From Nitrospiraceae bacterium UBA6905 (GTDB lineage: Bacteria; Nitrospirota; Thermodesulfovibrionia; Thermodesulfovibrionales; UBA6898), in contig DKBH01000121.1 in NCBI GenBank assembly GCA_002451165.1, positions 24,670-39,065 of the forward strand: 14,396 nucleotides of DNA, in the 5' to 3' direction. Positions 1 to 5,883 of the stretch are shown piece by piece (the stretch's first letter is position 1; each line of letters starts with the position of its first letter). The notes under the pieces were generated by a model. That model was not told the DNA's origin. It saw nothing but the letters and a program-made list of their open reading frames with translations, and did not search any database. The position numbers and the translations under genes are program-made.

Positions 1-186
1 ATGCACGTGGCAGGCGAAGCAGGCGTTCGGGTCGTTCTCGAAGTAATCGTTGATCTTGTATGCGACGAACAGCATGGCGAGGGAAAAGATGAAAAGACCG
101 GATATGATCATCGCCCGGCTTTTCGAGGATATATCCCGGCTGAACCACGTGATAATCCTTTTCACACCGGTAAAAGGATTCAACAT
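1..186 (-). CDS. NapC/NirT-like membrane-anchored c-type cytochrome, N-terminal fragment
   Basis: This is the first 62 codons of a minus-strand gene that runs off the left edge. The ATG is at 186-184. It is preceded by a strong ribosome binding site, GGGGAGG, nine bases upstream. The protein begins with a short basic N-terminus, then a hydrophobic segment at about residues 25-43 that would act as an uncleaved membrane anchor. A CFACH haem c attachment motif follows at residues 56-60, inside the context DPNACFACHVH. This order (anchor, then CxxCH within about 60 residues) is characteristic of NapC/NirT/NrfH-type quinol-oxidising multihaem cytochromes. Further haem sites would lie outside the window. 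It starts 29 bases after the hemL stop on the same strand, so the two are probably co-transcribed, which suits a haem-rich product. The exact subfamily and haem number cannot be told from this fragment. Confidence 0.8.
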   Translation of the reverse strand, partial: MLNPFTGVKRIITWFSRDISSKSRAMIISGLFIFSLAMLFVAYKINDYFENDPNACFACHVH

Positions 187-215
187 CTAACAAAACCTCC
201 CCGACAGTTGCAGCG

Positions 216-1508
216 TTATATTTTTTTTATGGTTTCGTATGCGGCGTCTATCGTCGCATCAATATCCTTTTCGGTGTGGGCGAGGGACATAAACCCTGCT
301 TCGAACTGTGAAGGTGCAAGGTTGATTCCCCGTTCCAGCATGCCCGAAAAGAACCGAGAGAATTTTCCTACATCCGCCTTTTTGGCGGTACTGTAATCAT
401 GGACGTCGCCATCTATAAAATAGGTGCAGAACATGCTCCCTGCCCGGTAGAAGCGGGTTTTGACCCCGGCCCTTGTTGCTGCTTCCTTCAGCCCTTCTTC
501 GAGCATTGCCGATCTCTTCTCCATGGACTGGTACACCCCGGGTCGGGAAAGTTCCTTTATGGTTTCTATCCCTGCGGTCATGGCGAGAGGGTTGCCGGAA
601 AGCGTGCCAGCCTGATAGACCGGTCCTTCCGGAGAAACGAGGGCCATGATCTCTTTCCTTCCTCCATAGGCGCCTACTGGGAGTCCGCCGCCGATCACTT
701 TGCCCAGGCAGGTCATGTCAGGAGTTATCCCATAATATGCCTGCGCACCCCCGAAGGAGACGCGAAAACCGGTCATGACTTCGTCAAAGATGAGTACGAT
801 GCCGTGCTTTCTCGTAACGTTTCTGACTGTTTCAAGAAAGCCCGGCTTCGGGAGTACACAGCCGATATTGCCGACGACCGGCTCGATGATCACGCAGGCG
901 ATCTTTTTCCATTCCTTTTCCACCATGCGCCTGAGTGCCGGTATATCATTATATGGCAGGGTGATGGTGTTCTGGGCATAGGACTTCGGCACACCCGGAC
1001 TGTCGGGAACGCCGAAGGTCGTGGCACCGGATCCCGCTTTGACCAGAAGACCATCGGCATGACCATGGTAGCAGCCTTCGAATTTGATGACCTTGTCTCT
1101 GCCGGTGAATCCGCGGGCGACCCGGATAGCGGACATAGTCGCCTCCGTTCCTGAGTTCACCATGCGGACTTTGTCCATCGAAGGGTAGATCTTGAGCACG
1201 CGTTCTGCAAGCTCGACCTCAAGGGCCGTGGGTGCACCGTAGCTCGTGCCTTTTTCTGTTGCCTTCTTGAGCGCGGACACGACCCGCGGATGGGCATGCC
1301 CCAATATCATAGGCCCCCAGGAGAGCACGTAATCGATATAGGAGTTCCCGTCTGCGTCATAAATGCGTGATCCTTTCGCTTTTTTAATAAAGAGGGGATT
1401 CCCACCCACGGCACGAAATGCCCGCACGGGGCTGTTTACGCCGCCGGGAATGGCCTTCTTTGCTTGGAGAAACAGTTTCTTAGAAAGAGAATGTTTTTTC
1501 ATAACCAT
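216..1508 (-). CDS. hemL: Glutamate-1-semialdehyde 2,1-aminomutase
   Basis: This is a PLP-dependent cytoplasmic enzyme that converts glutamate-1-semialdehyde to 5-aminolevulinate, the last step of the C5 route to tetrapyrroles. The 430-residue length is normal for HemL. Visible motifs include PGGVNSPVRAF near residue 21, SGTEATMSAIRVARG near 119, CYHGHAD at 146-152, the FDEVMTGFR segment at 241-249, and CLGKVIGGGLPVGAYGG, in which K270 is the expected PLP-binding lysine. The SGTEA and GGGLPVGAYGG motifs separate it from acetylornithine-type class III aminotransferases. The start is ambiguous between ATG 1508 and ATG 1502. Neither has a Shine-Dalgarno sequence, but a TATGAT hexamer lies seven bases before ATG 1508, so the message may be leaderless. 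The gene diverges from the peptidyl-prolyl isomerase gene and is followed after 29 bases by a c-type cytochrome gene. Confidence 0.96.
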   Translation of the reverse strand: MVMKKHSLSKKLFLQAKKAIPGGVNSPVRAFRAVGGNPLFIKKAKGSRIYDADGNSYIDYVLSWGPMILGHAHPRVVSALKKATEKGTSYGAPTALEVELAERVLKIYPSMDKVRMVNSGTEATMSAIRVARGFTGRDKVIKFEGCYHGHADGLLVKAGSGATTFGVPDSPGVPKSYAQNTITLPYNDIPALRRMVEKEWKKIACVIIEPVVGNIGCVLPKPGFLETVRNVTRKHGIVLIFDEVMTGFRVSFGGAQAYYGITPDMTCLGKVIGGGLPVGAYGGRKEIMALVSPEGPVYQAGTLSGNPLAMTAGIETIKELSRPGVYQSMEKRSAMLEEGLKEAATRAGVKTRFYRAGSMFCTYFIDGDVHDYSTAKKADVGKFSRFFSGMLERGINLAPSQFEAGFMSLAHTEKDIDATIDAAYETIKKI

Positions 1509-1515
1509 TTAAACT

Positions 1516-1540
1516 ATCATAAAGAAAGATTTTGTGTCAA
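1516..1540 (-). promoter_or_regulatory. Candidate hemL promoter
   Basis: On the minus strand a TATGAT hexamer (1521-1516) lies exactly seven bases before ATG 1508. A perfect TTGACA (1540-1535) lies upstream, but the 13-base spacer is shorter than the usual 16-18. An alternative reading pairs TTGACA with GATAGT (1518-1513) at a 16-base spacer, which would place initiation at or just after ATG 1508. Either way, almost no 5' leader would precede the coding sequence. Confidence 0.4.
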
Positions 1541-1566
1541 AAGCATCGCATAATTAATCTGAGATG

Positions 1567-1575
1567 TGCTATAAC
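1567..1575 (+). promoter_or_regulatory. Extended -10 promoter of the PPIase gene
   Basis: TGcTATAAC matches the extended -10 pattern TGnTATAAT at five of six core positions. No convincing -35 hexamer is seen 16-18 bases upstream, as expected for extended -10 promoters. Initiation near 1582 would give a leader of about 27 bases ending in the CGGAGG ribosome binding site at 1595-1600. This supports ATG 1609 over the earlier in-frame ATG at 1564, which lies upstream of the predicted transcript start. Confidence 0.5.
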
Positions 1576-1608
1576 ATCCTACTAACGCAGACTCCGGAGG
1601 TCATAGAT

Positions 1609-2532
1609 ATGAAAAGAATAGTTGCAGCATCCCTGCTCGTGTTCGCACTGGTCGCCTGTTCCAAAAAGGATGCCGGTCAGAAGGGTCCCTACCTTGCGAA
1701 GATAGACAATACCGCTATAACTGCGGCGGATTTCGACCGCGAGTTTAGCGCCTTACCTGATTATGCCCGTCAGCTGTTTACTGATGCCTCCGGCAGGGAG
1801 AAATTCCTGAATGAGATCGTCAACAAAGAACTGCTGTACAAAGAGGCGATCAAGAAAGGCTTTGACAAGAGCCCTGATTTCAACAGAAAAATGGAGGAGT
1901 TCAAGAAGCTTACCCTTGTTTCAGAGGTCTTTGAGAAGGAGATCATGGCAAAGGCGCGGGTATCTGATCAGGAGATCAGGGATTATTATGACAAAAATAA
2001 GGATTCTTTTGTGGTGGCGACGGAGCTTAGGGCCAGCCATATTCTGGTGAAGACGGAAGAGGATGCCCGGAAGGTACTGGAACGGCTGAAGAAAGGTGAA
2101 AAATTCGAAGCCATTGCCAAAGCGGTTTCGCTAGACACGTCTTCAGCAAAGAACGGCGGTGACGTCGGATTTTTCAAGAAGGGTCAGATGGTGCCGGAGT
2201 TTGAACGGGCGGCTGCCAGTCTCAAGGTCGGCGAGATCAGCATGCCGGTAAAGACGCAATTCGGCTTTCACATCATCAAACTCACCGACAAGAAGACGGG
2301 AGCGCCTCTCGAGTTCGAGAAGGTGCGCGATCTGATATCTCAGAAACTCTCGGGCGAAAAGCAGAAAGAGGCCTTTGATGCATATATCACGGAGCTGAAG
2401 AAGACCCATACGGTCGATATCAACAAGGAAGCTCTGGCAAAAATGGCTCAGGAGCCTGCGAAGACCGAGGTTCCGATGAAAGAGGAACAGCCGGCAGAAA
2501 AGAAAGAAGAGCCGAAAAAAGACGAAAAGTAG
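1609..2532 (+). CDS. SurA/PrsA-like peptidyl-prolyl cis-trans isomerase lipoprotein
   Basis: This is a predicted periplasmic folding chaperone or prolyl isomerase of the parvulin type, 307 residues. The start at 1609 is chosen because CGGAGG lies eight bases upstream and because the protein then begins with a lipoprotein signal peptide, MKRIVAASLLVFALVAC. The LVAC lipobox puts the lipidated cysteine at residue 17. Residues 27-135 are a charged helical SurA_N-like region (FDREF..., FLNEIVNKELLYKEAIKKG). The parvulin domain spans about 138-228, with ASHILVKTEEDA, the GGDVGFF turn near 183-189, MVPEFERAAASLKVGE, and FGFHIIKL at 218-225. The last 25 residues are a low-complexity Lys/Glu/Pro tail. 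The gene stands alone, diverging from hemL and converging on the PBP gene. Both neighbours at its 3' side act in the envelope, but they are on opposite strands. Confidence 0.92.
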   Translation: MKRIVAASLLVFALVACSKKDAGQKGPYLAKIDNTAITAADFDREFSALPDYARQLFTDASGREKFLNEIVNKELLYKEAIKKGFDKSPDFNRKMEEFKKLTLVSEVFEKEIMAKARVSDQEIRDYYDKNKDSFVVATELRASHILVKTEEDARKVLERLKKGEKFEAIAKAVSLDTSSAKNGGDVGFFKKGQMVPEFERAAASLKVGEISMPVKTQFGFHIIKLTDKKTGAPLEFEKVRDLISQKLSGEKQKEAFDAYITELKKTHTVDINKEALAKMAQEPAKTEVPMKEEQPAEKKEEPKKDEK

Positions 2533-2549
2533 ATTCGTGTTACGCTAGG

Positions 2550-2586
2550 TAACGGCACCCGCAGGCGAACCCTGCGAGTGCCGTTA
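2550..2586. terminator. Hairpin between convergent PPIase and PBP genes
   Basis: A nine-base-pair stem (2550-2558 with 2578-2586) continues, after one C/A mismatch, into a six-base-pair GC-rich stem (2560-2565 with 2571-2576) around a five-base loop. It lies between the two convergent stop codons, 17 bases from each. There is no T-tract on either strand, so it may act as a bidirectional transcript end or RNA-stabilising hairpin rather than a classical intrinsic terminator. Confidence 0.6.
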
Positions 2587-2603
2587 TGGATTTCAGAAAC
2601 TCC

Positions 2604-4427
2604 TCAGACCGGCCCCGGTCCCACCTGCTTCATGAAGTTGATCCAGATCGGCAGCGCTGCTGCGGCCCCTGTTTCCTTATTGCCGATAGGTTTGTGATCA
2701 TCCCTCCCTACCCAGACCCCGACGACAATATTATCATCAAAACCCATAAACCATGCATCGGTGTAATCGTTTGTCGTCCCTGTTTTTCCATATACCGGCC
2801 GCTTGAGTTCCTTGGCACGCACGGCAGTCCCCTCGCTCACAACTGCACCAAGCATCTCCCTGAGTTCACGGACGATTTTCTCATCCAGTATTTCGGTCTG
2901 TCTGGGCAAATTTTCTTCCACCACGATCTTGTCCCGGTTTTCCATGCGCTCATAAGGGATGACATCAATCTTCCTGCCGGTCGCAAAGATGGCGTAGGCC
3001 TGGGTCATCTCAAGGAGTGTCACATCTGATGCGCCGAGCGCGAGGGGCATGTAAGGCTGGAGATCGCTCCTGATTCCCAGTTGCTGCGCTGTCTTGATGA
3101 CGTTTGCAATGCCGACCCTGTCGGCCAGCCGGACCGTTGCCGCGTTGAGTGACCTTGCCAGCGCTGTTTTCAGCGTAACCATACCATTATATTTCCCGTC
3201 GTAATTCCTTGGCGTCCATATCTGGCCGGGTCTGCCCTTGAAAGAAATGGGCTCATCGGCAATCATGTCCTCCGGGGTCATACCTTCTCTAAGCGCAGTG
3301 GCGTAGACAAAAGGTTTGAATGCCGACCCCGGCTGACGCAGGGCCTGCGTGGCACGGTTGAACTGGTTTTTCCAGAAATCAAACCCCCCCACCATGGCCT
3401 TAATATGACCGGTCCTCAGATCCATGGCGATAAGCGAAGCTTGCACACCCGATTTCCGCCGTTTTTCTATGGCCCTAATCCCGTTCTTCAGTGCTTCTTC
3501 CGCAGCTCTCTGTATTTTCAGGTCGATTGTAGCATAGACTTTATATCCTGCCGTGTAGAGTTCGTTGCCGTATTTCTGCTCAATCTGCTGCCTGAGGAGT
3601 TCGATAAAGTATGGCGCCTCATAAGTTCGCTGATGGGGCGCTGTGGGAATCGCTTCGTGCATAGCCCGGTCAAACTGCTGACGCGTGATGAACTTCTGCG
3701 CGAGCATTTGCTGGAGCACGACAATCCTTCTTTGCCGTGCCTTATCAGGGTTCCTGAAAGGTGAATAATACGACGGGGCTTTCGGCAACGACGCCAGCAG
3801 CGCAGCCTCGCCGATGGTGAGATCCTTTGTTGTCTTGCCGAAGTAGGTCTGGCTGGCCGCCTCTATGCCATACGCACGGGAACCGAAATATGCCTGGTTC
3901 AGATAGAGGCCGAGGATCTCGTCCTTGGTATAATGTTTCTCGATCTGGATCGAAAGAGCCGCCTCGCGGACCTTCCTCCTGATCGATCTTTCCGGCCGCA
4001 GGAAAAGCATCTTGGCCAGTTGCTGGGTGATGGTGCTGCCTCCCTGCTTGAATCCACCGGTTCTGATGTCGTGGACAAGCGCCCGTAATATGCCGATAAC
4101 ATCCACTCCGGGGTGGCTGTAGAAGCGTTCGTCTTCGATGGAAATGATCGCCTGTTTCATCTGCAGAGGGATCTCATAGTGCGGCACGAATGTCCTGCGT
4201 TCATAGTAAAGCTCTGCAAGCAACTGTCCGTCGCTGGAATAGACCTTCGATGACTCTACGGGTACATATTCCTCTATGGCATTGACTCGGGGGAGATCAG
4301 AAAGCGTCCAGAAGAGCACCCCTCCGGCAATGCCCGCCAGGGAACCGAATATGATGAAGACAGTCAAGAATATCCGGTAAGCGGATGCCTTATCGGCTTT
4401 TACCAGGTCATCGTCAAGGTTCGACAT
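2604..4427 (-). CDS. Bifunctional penicillin-binding protein 1A (transglycosylase/transpeptidase)
   Basis: This inner-membrane enzyme polymerises and cross-links peptidoglycan. From ATG 4427 it has 607 residues; an in-frame ATG at 4475 would add 16. The shorter form begins MSNLDDDLVK, a cytoplasmic tail, followed by one membrane segment (about 19-40 in this numbering). The GT51 domain shows the catalytic-Glu motif EDERFYSHPG, GGSTITQQLAKMLFL, RKVREAALSIQIE and YLNQAYFG. The transpeptidase domain shows the active-site SxxK box SAFK, the SxN box SLN and the KTGTT box near the C-terminus. It is much shorter than E. coli PBP1A (about 850 residues), so the inserted OB/ODD region is absent or minimal, as in many non-enteric bacteria. 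Neither start has a Shine-Dalgarno sequence; a TATAAT lies seven bases before ATG 4427, favouring a leaderless message from there. The family is certain; the exact paralogue name is not. Confidence 0.95.
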   Translation of the reverse strand: MSNLDDDLVKADKASAYRIFLTVFIIFGSLAGIAGGVLFWTLSDLPRVNAIEEYVPVESSKVYSSDGQLLAELYYERRTFVPHYEIPLQMKQAIISIEDERFYSHPGVDVIGILRALVHDIRTGGFKQGGSTITQQLAKMLFLRPERSIRRKVREAALSIQIEKHYTKDEILGLYLNQAYFGSRAYGIEAASQTYFGKTTKDLTIGEAALLASLPKAPSYYSPFRNPDKARQRRIVVLQQMLAQKFITRQQFDRAMHEAIPTAPHQRTYEAPYFIELLRQQIEQKYGNELYTAGYKVYATIDLKIQRAAEEALKNGIRAIEKRRKSGVQASLIAMDLRTGHIKAMVGGFDFWKNQFNRATQALRQPGSAFKPFVYATALREGMTPEDMIADEPISFKGRPGQIWTPRNYDGKYNGMVTLKTALARSLNAATVRLADRVGIANVIKTAQQLGIRSDLQPYMPLALGASDVTLLEMTQAYAIFATGRKIDVIPYERMENRDKIVVEENLPRQTEILDEKIVRELREMLGAVVSEGTAVRAKELKRPVYGKTGTTNDYTDAWFMGFDDNIVVGVWVGRDDHKPIGNKETGAAAALPIWINFMKQVGPGPV

Positions 4428-4434
4428 GAGTTCT

Positions 4435-4440
4435 ATTATA
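4435..4440 (-). promoter_or_regulatory. -10 box immediately before the PBP1A start
   Basis: A perfect TATAAT on the minus strand is followed by seven bases and then ATG 4427. A weak -35-like TTGAGG lies 19 bases upstream. Initiation at the usual distance would fall on the A of the start codon. The hexamer lies inside the N-terminal extension that would result from starting at ATG 4475. Confidence 0.45.
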
Positions 4441-4547
4441 CCGTATGCGGTACCGGCATCCTCAATGAGGAGCATTAAGGTTGAGACCGTTGCCGGCTGT
4501 AGAATACATCTGCACGTTGCTGTCCAGCTGCCCCTCTGTAAAAAAAG

Positions 4548-4577
4548 TTGACCCTGTGGTCACAATAATGTTATCTT
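4548..4577 (+). promoter_or_regulatory. Candidate promoter for the cspA leader
   Basis: TTGACC (4548-4553) and TATCTT (4572-4577) are separated by 18 bases. This would start a transcript near 4584, about 110 bases upstream of the cspA start. The transcript would pass through the terminator-like hairpin at 4611-4650 before reaching cspA. Confidence 0.4.
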
Positions 4578-4610
4578 ACATACTAAAGTTTTAGAGTTTT
4601 TGAACTGGTA

Positions 4611-4649
4611 AAGCCGCAAAGACTTTTAGCTTTGCGGCTTTTTTATTTT
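4611..4649 (+). terminator. Intrinsic terminator in the cspA leader
   Basis: A perfect 11-base-pair stem (4611-4621 with 4630-4640) closes an eight-base loop and is followed by TTTTATTTT. It is a textbook Rho-independent terminator on the plus strand, yet no plus-strand coding sequence lies between the previous gene (ending 2532) and this point. It sits 45 bases before the cspA ribosome binding site's GGAGG. It may therefore end a short RNA from the promoter at 4548-4577 or act as an attenuator for cspA. A seven-base complement (4582-4588 with 4666-4672) brackets the hairpin. Confidence 0.75.
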
Positions 4650-4694
4650 GTAACAGTGTCTGATGCTTTAGTCTATAGAGAAGGAGGTAGCACA

Positions 4695-4895
4695 ATGGCT
4701 AACGGAACAGTGAAGTGGTTCAATGAATCCAAAGGTTTCGGATTTATTACGAGCGATAAAGGCAGCGATGTTTTTGTCCACTATTCTTCCATCAGCGGCA
4801 ATGGGTTCAAATCCCTTGCCGAGGGCGACGCTGTCAGCTTTGATACAGAAGAGGGCCCTAAAGGGCTTAAGGCGACCAATGTCGTTAAGCAGTAA
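4695..4895 (+). CDS. cspA: Cold shock domain protein, CspA family
   Basis: This 66-residue single cold-shock-domain protein binds single-stranded RNA and DNA as an RNA chaperone or antiterminator. The start is decided by a perfect AAGGAGGT at 4681-4688, seven bases (after GGAGG) from the ATG. The RNP1 motif KGFGFI is at residues 13-18, and the RNP2-type VFVHY is at 26-30, followed by SSISGNGFKSL. GPKGLKATNVV forms the last strand. The length and all core residues fit a complete CspA-like protein; which paralogue it is cannot be known from one copy. It is bracketed by two intrinsic terminators, one in its leader and one nine bases past its stop codon. CspA-family proteins are known to melt terminator hairpins, so self-regulated read-through is plausible. 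Confidence 0.95.
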   Translation: MANGTVKWFNESKGFGFITSDKGSDVFVHYSSISGNGFKSLAEGDAVSFDTEEGPKGLKATNVVKQ

Positions 4896-4903
4896 GTGAT
4901 CTG

Positions 4904-4941
4904 AAAGCATCCCCCTGCGGTTGCCGGGGGATGCTTTTTTT
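4904..4941 (+). terminator. Intrinsic terminator after cspA
   Basis: A 12-base-pair perfect stem (4904-4915 with 4926-4937) has a ten-base loop. The stem's 3' arm runs into a seven-T tract at 4935-4941. It is a strong Rho-independent terminator. The next gene starts only 12 bases after its T-tract, so that gene would have to be reached by read-through or have a promoter hidden upstream. Confidence 0.88.
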
Positions 4942-4952
4942 ATGAGGTGACG

Positions 4953-5339
4953 ATGGCAAGCAGAAATACGTATACTGCAAAGATGGAATTGAACCGGAAG
5001 AACAAGGCTGCTGCCGGACTGATGTCTGAGCAGTTCGGGGATGTTGCTGACATGGCTATACATATGACCTACTATCAGAACGGAGCAAATCCCCTCCTTA
5101 TGATACGTAAGGTGAACATATTCCCGACGTCATCTGCCTATTTCAAGATGGATTGCATGATCAAGGGGTGTGAAGGCGGAGGGTTCGATCTTACTCCGAT
5201 AGTAAAAGGTATGGTCAAGGCGAAAACAAGGGAGAAGAAGGGAACTCTCGATTGCAGGGGGAGGTTCGCAGAGGCGGCAGATGGCCATGCCCGCATCGAA
5301 TATGAAATCTCCATACGATACAGAAAATCATCACGATAA
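4953..5339 (+). CDS. Small conserved-looking protein of unknown function, cysteine-containing
   Basis: I do not recognise this 128-residue protein. The ATG at 4953 has GAGG at 4944-4947, five bases upstream; a GTG at 4947 is an alternative, but it overlaps that site. The predicted protein is soluble and basic, with no signal peptide or membrane segment. Cysteines at 68, 73 and 101 lie in YFKMDCMIKGCEGGGFDLTP and TLDCRGR. The CxxxxC ... C layout around a glycine-rich turn looks like a metal-binding or zinc-ribbon-like knuckle, although only three cysteines are present. The C-terminus (residues 113-124, ARIEYEISIRYR) looks like a closing beta strand. It follows the cspA terminator directly and ends eight bases from the convergent rpiB stop. 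Codon usage resembles its neighbours, which supports a real gene. Confidence 0.72.
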   Translation: MASRNTYTAKMELNRKNKAAAGLMSEQFGDVADMAIHMTYYQNGANPLLMIRKVNIFPTSSAYFKMDCMIKGCEGGGFDLTPIVKGMVKAKTREKKGTLDCRGRFAEAADGHARIEYEISIRYRKSSR

Positions 5340-5347
5340 CGTCTGCA

Positions 5348-5794
5348 TCAAGCCTTATCTTCGATCTTCTTAACCTTTTGCAGTCTCCTCCGGTGACGCG
5401 CCGCATGTGAGAAGCGGGCATTGATATAGGCTGCGACGACCTCTTCGGCAAGCTGCGGCCCGATGATGCGGGCGCCGAGGCAAAGAACGTTCATGGCATC
5501 ATCTTCGACCCCTTGGTGCGCAGAAAATGTGTCGTGGCTGACTGCCGCACGGATGCCGGGAATCTTGTTTGCGGCTATGCAGGCGCCCACGCCGCTCCCG
5601 CAGACGAGTATGCCGCGCACCGCCTTTTTTCCCAGGACTTTCCCGGCAACCGCTAGCGCAAAATCCGGATAATCCGACGGCCGGTCGTCATAGGCACCGA
5701 CGTCGATGACCGTATGTCCCTGCTTTCGCAGGAATGCGGCGAGTCTTTCTTTCAGATCAAATCCGCCGTGGTCAGCGCCGATAGCGATCTTCAT
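5348..5794 (-). CDS. rpiB: Ribose-5-phosphate isomerase B
   Basis: This cytoplasmic enzyme interconverts ribose-5-phosphate and ribulose-5-phosphate. The 148 residues match the RpiB/LacAB family. Key motifs are GADHGG at 6-11, DYPDFA at 41-46, GILVCGSGVG at 61-70 with the catalytic C65, and AANKIPGIRAA near 74-84. The histidine normally found in the EHDDMN or HNxAN motif is replaced: here the sequence is GVEDDAMNVL, with D98 at the expected His position. C65 and the phosphate-binding segments are intact. There is no clear Shine-Dalgarno sequence; CATAAT ends six bases before the ATG, with TTGACC 19 bases further upstream, so it may have its own leaderless promoter. It lies 89 bases downstream of tkt on the same strand, a pathway-consistent pair. 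Confidence 0.95.
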   Translation of the reverse strand: MKIAIGADHGGFDLKERLAAFLRKQGHTVIDVGAYDDRPSDYPDFALAVAGKVLGKKAVRGILVCGSGVGACIAANKIPGIRAAVSHDTFSAHQGVEDDAMNVLCLGARIIGPQLAEEVVAAYINARFSHAARHRRRLQKVKKIEDKA

Positions 5795-5800
5795 GAGCCT

Positions 5801-5831
5801 ATTATGACGACAACGGGGGGGACGGGGTCAA
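5801..5831 (-). promoter_or_regulatory. Candidate rpiB promoter in the tkt-rpiB gap
   Basis: On the minus strand TTGACC (5831-5826) and CATAAT (5806-5801) are separated by 19 bases. CATAAT ends six bases before the rpiB ATG. The spacer is two bases longer than ideal. If used, rpiB would be transcribed independently of tkt with little or no leader. Confidence 0.35.
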
Positions 5832-5883
5832 GGCGCCGGTTGCGAATGCCAGATTGCTTCCGAGGAGCACCTCTACCCGCAGG

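Noticed and set aside
399..1154. Long plus-strand open frame of 251 codons
   Set aside because: It lies wholly inside hemL on the opposite strand, shows no domain signature and has no ribosome binding site; it is an antisense shadow.
1564..1608. Upstream start of the PPIase at ATG 1564
   Set aside because: It would bury the signal peptide and lipobox behind 15 extra residues and lies upstream of the predicted transcript start; ATG 1609 has the CGGAGG site.
4611..4694. Known riboswitch class in the cspA leader
   Set aside because: The leader is short, and apart from the terminator hairpin and one seven-base complement I see no conserved core of any riboswitch I know, including GEMM, cobalamin, FMN or TPP.
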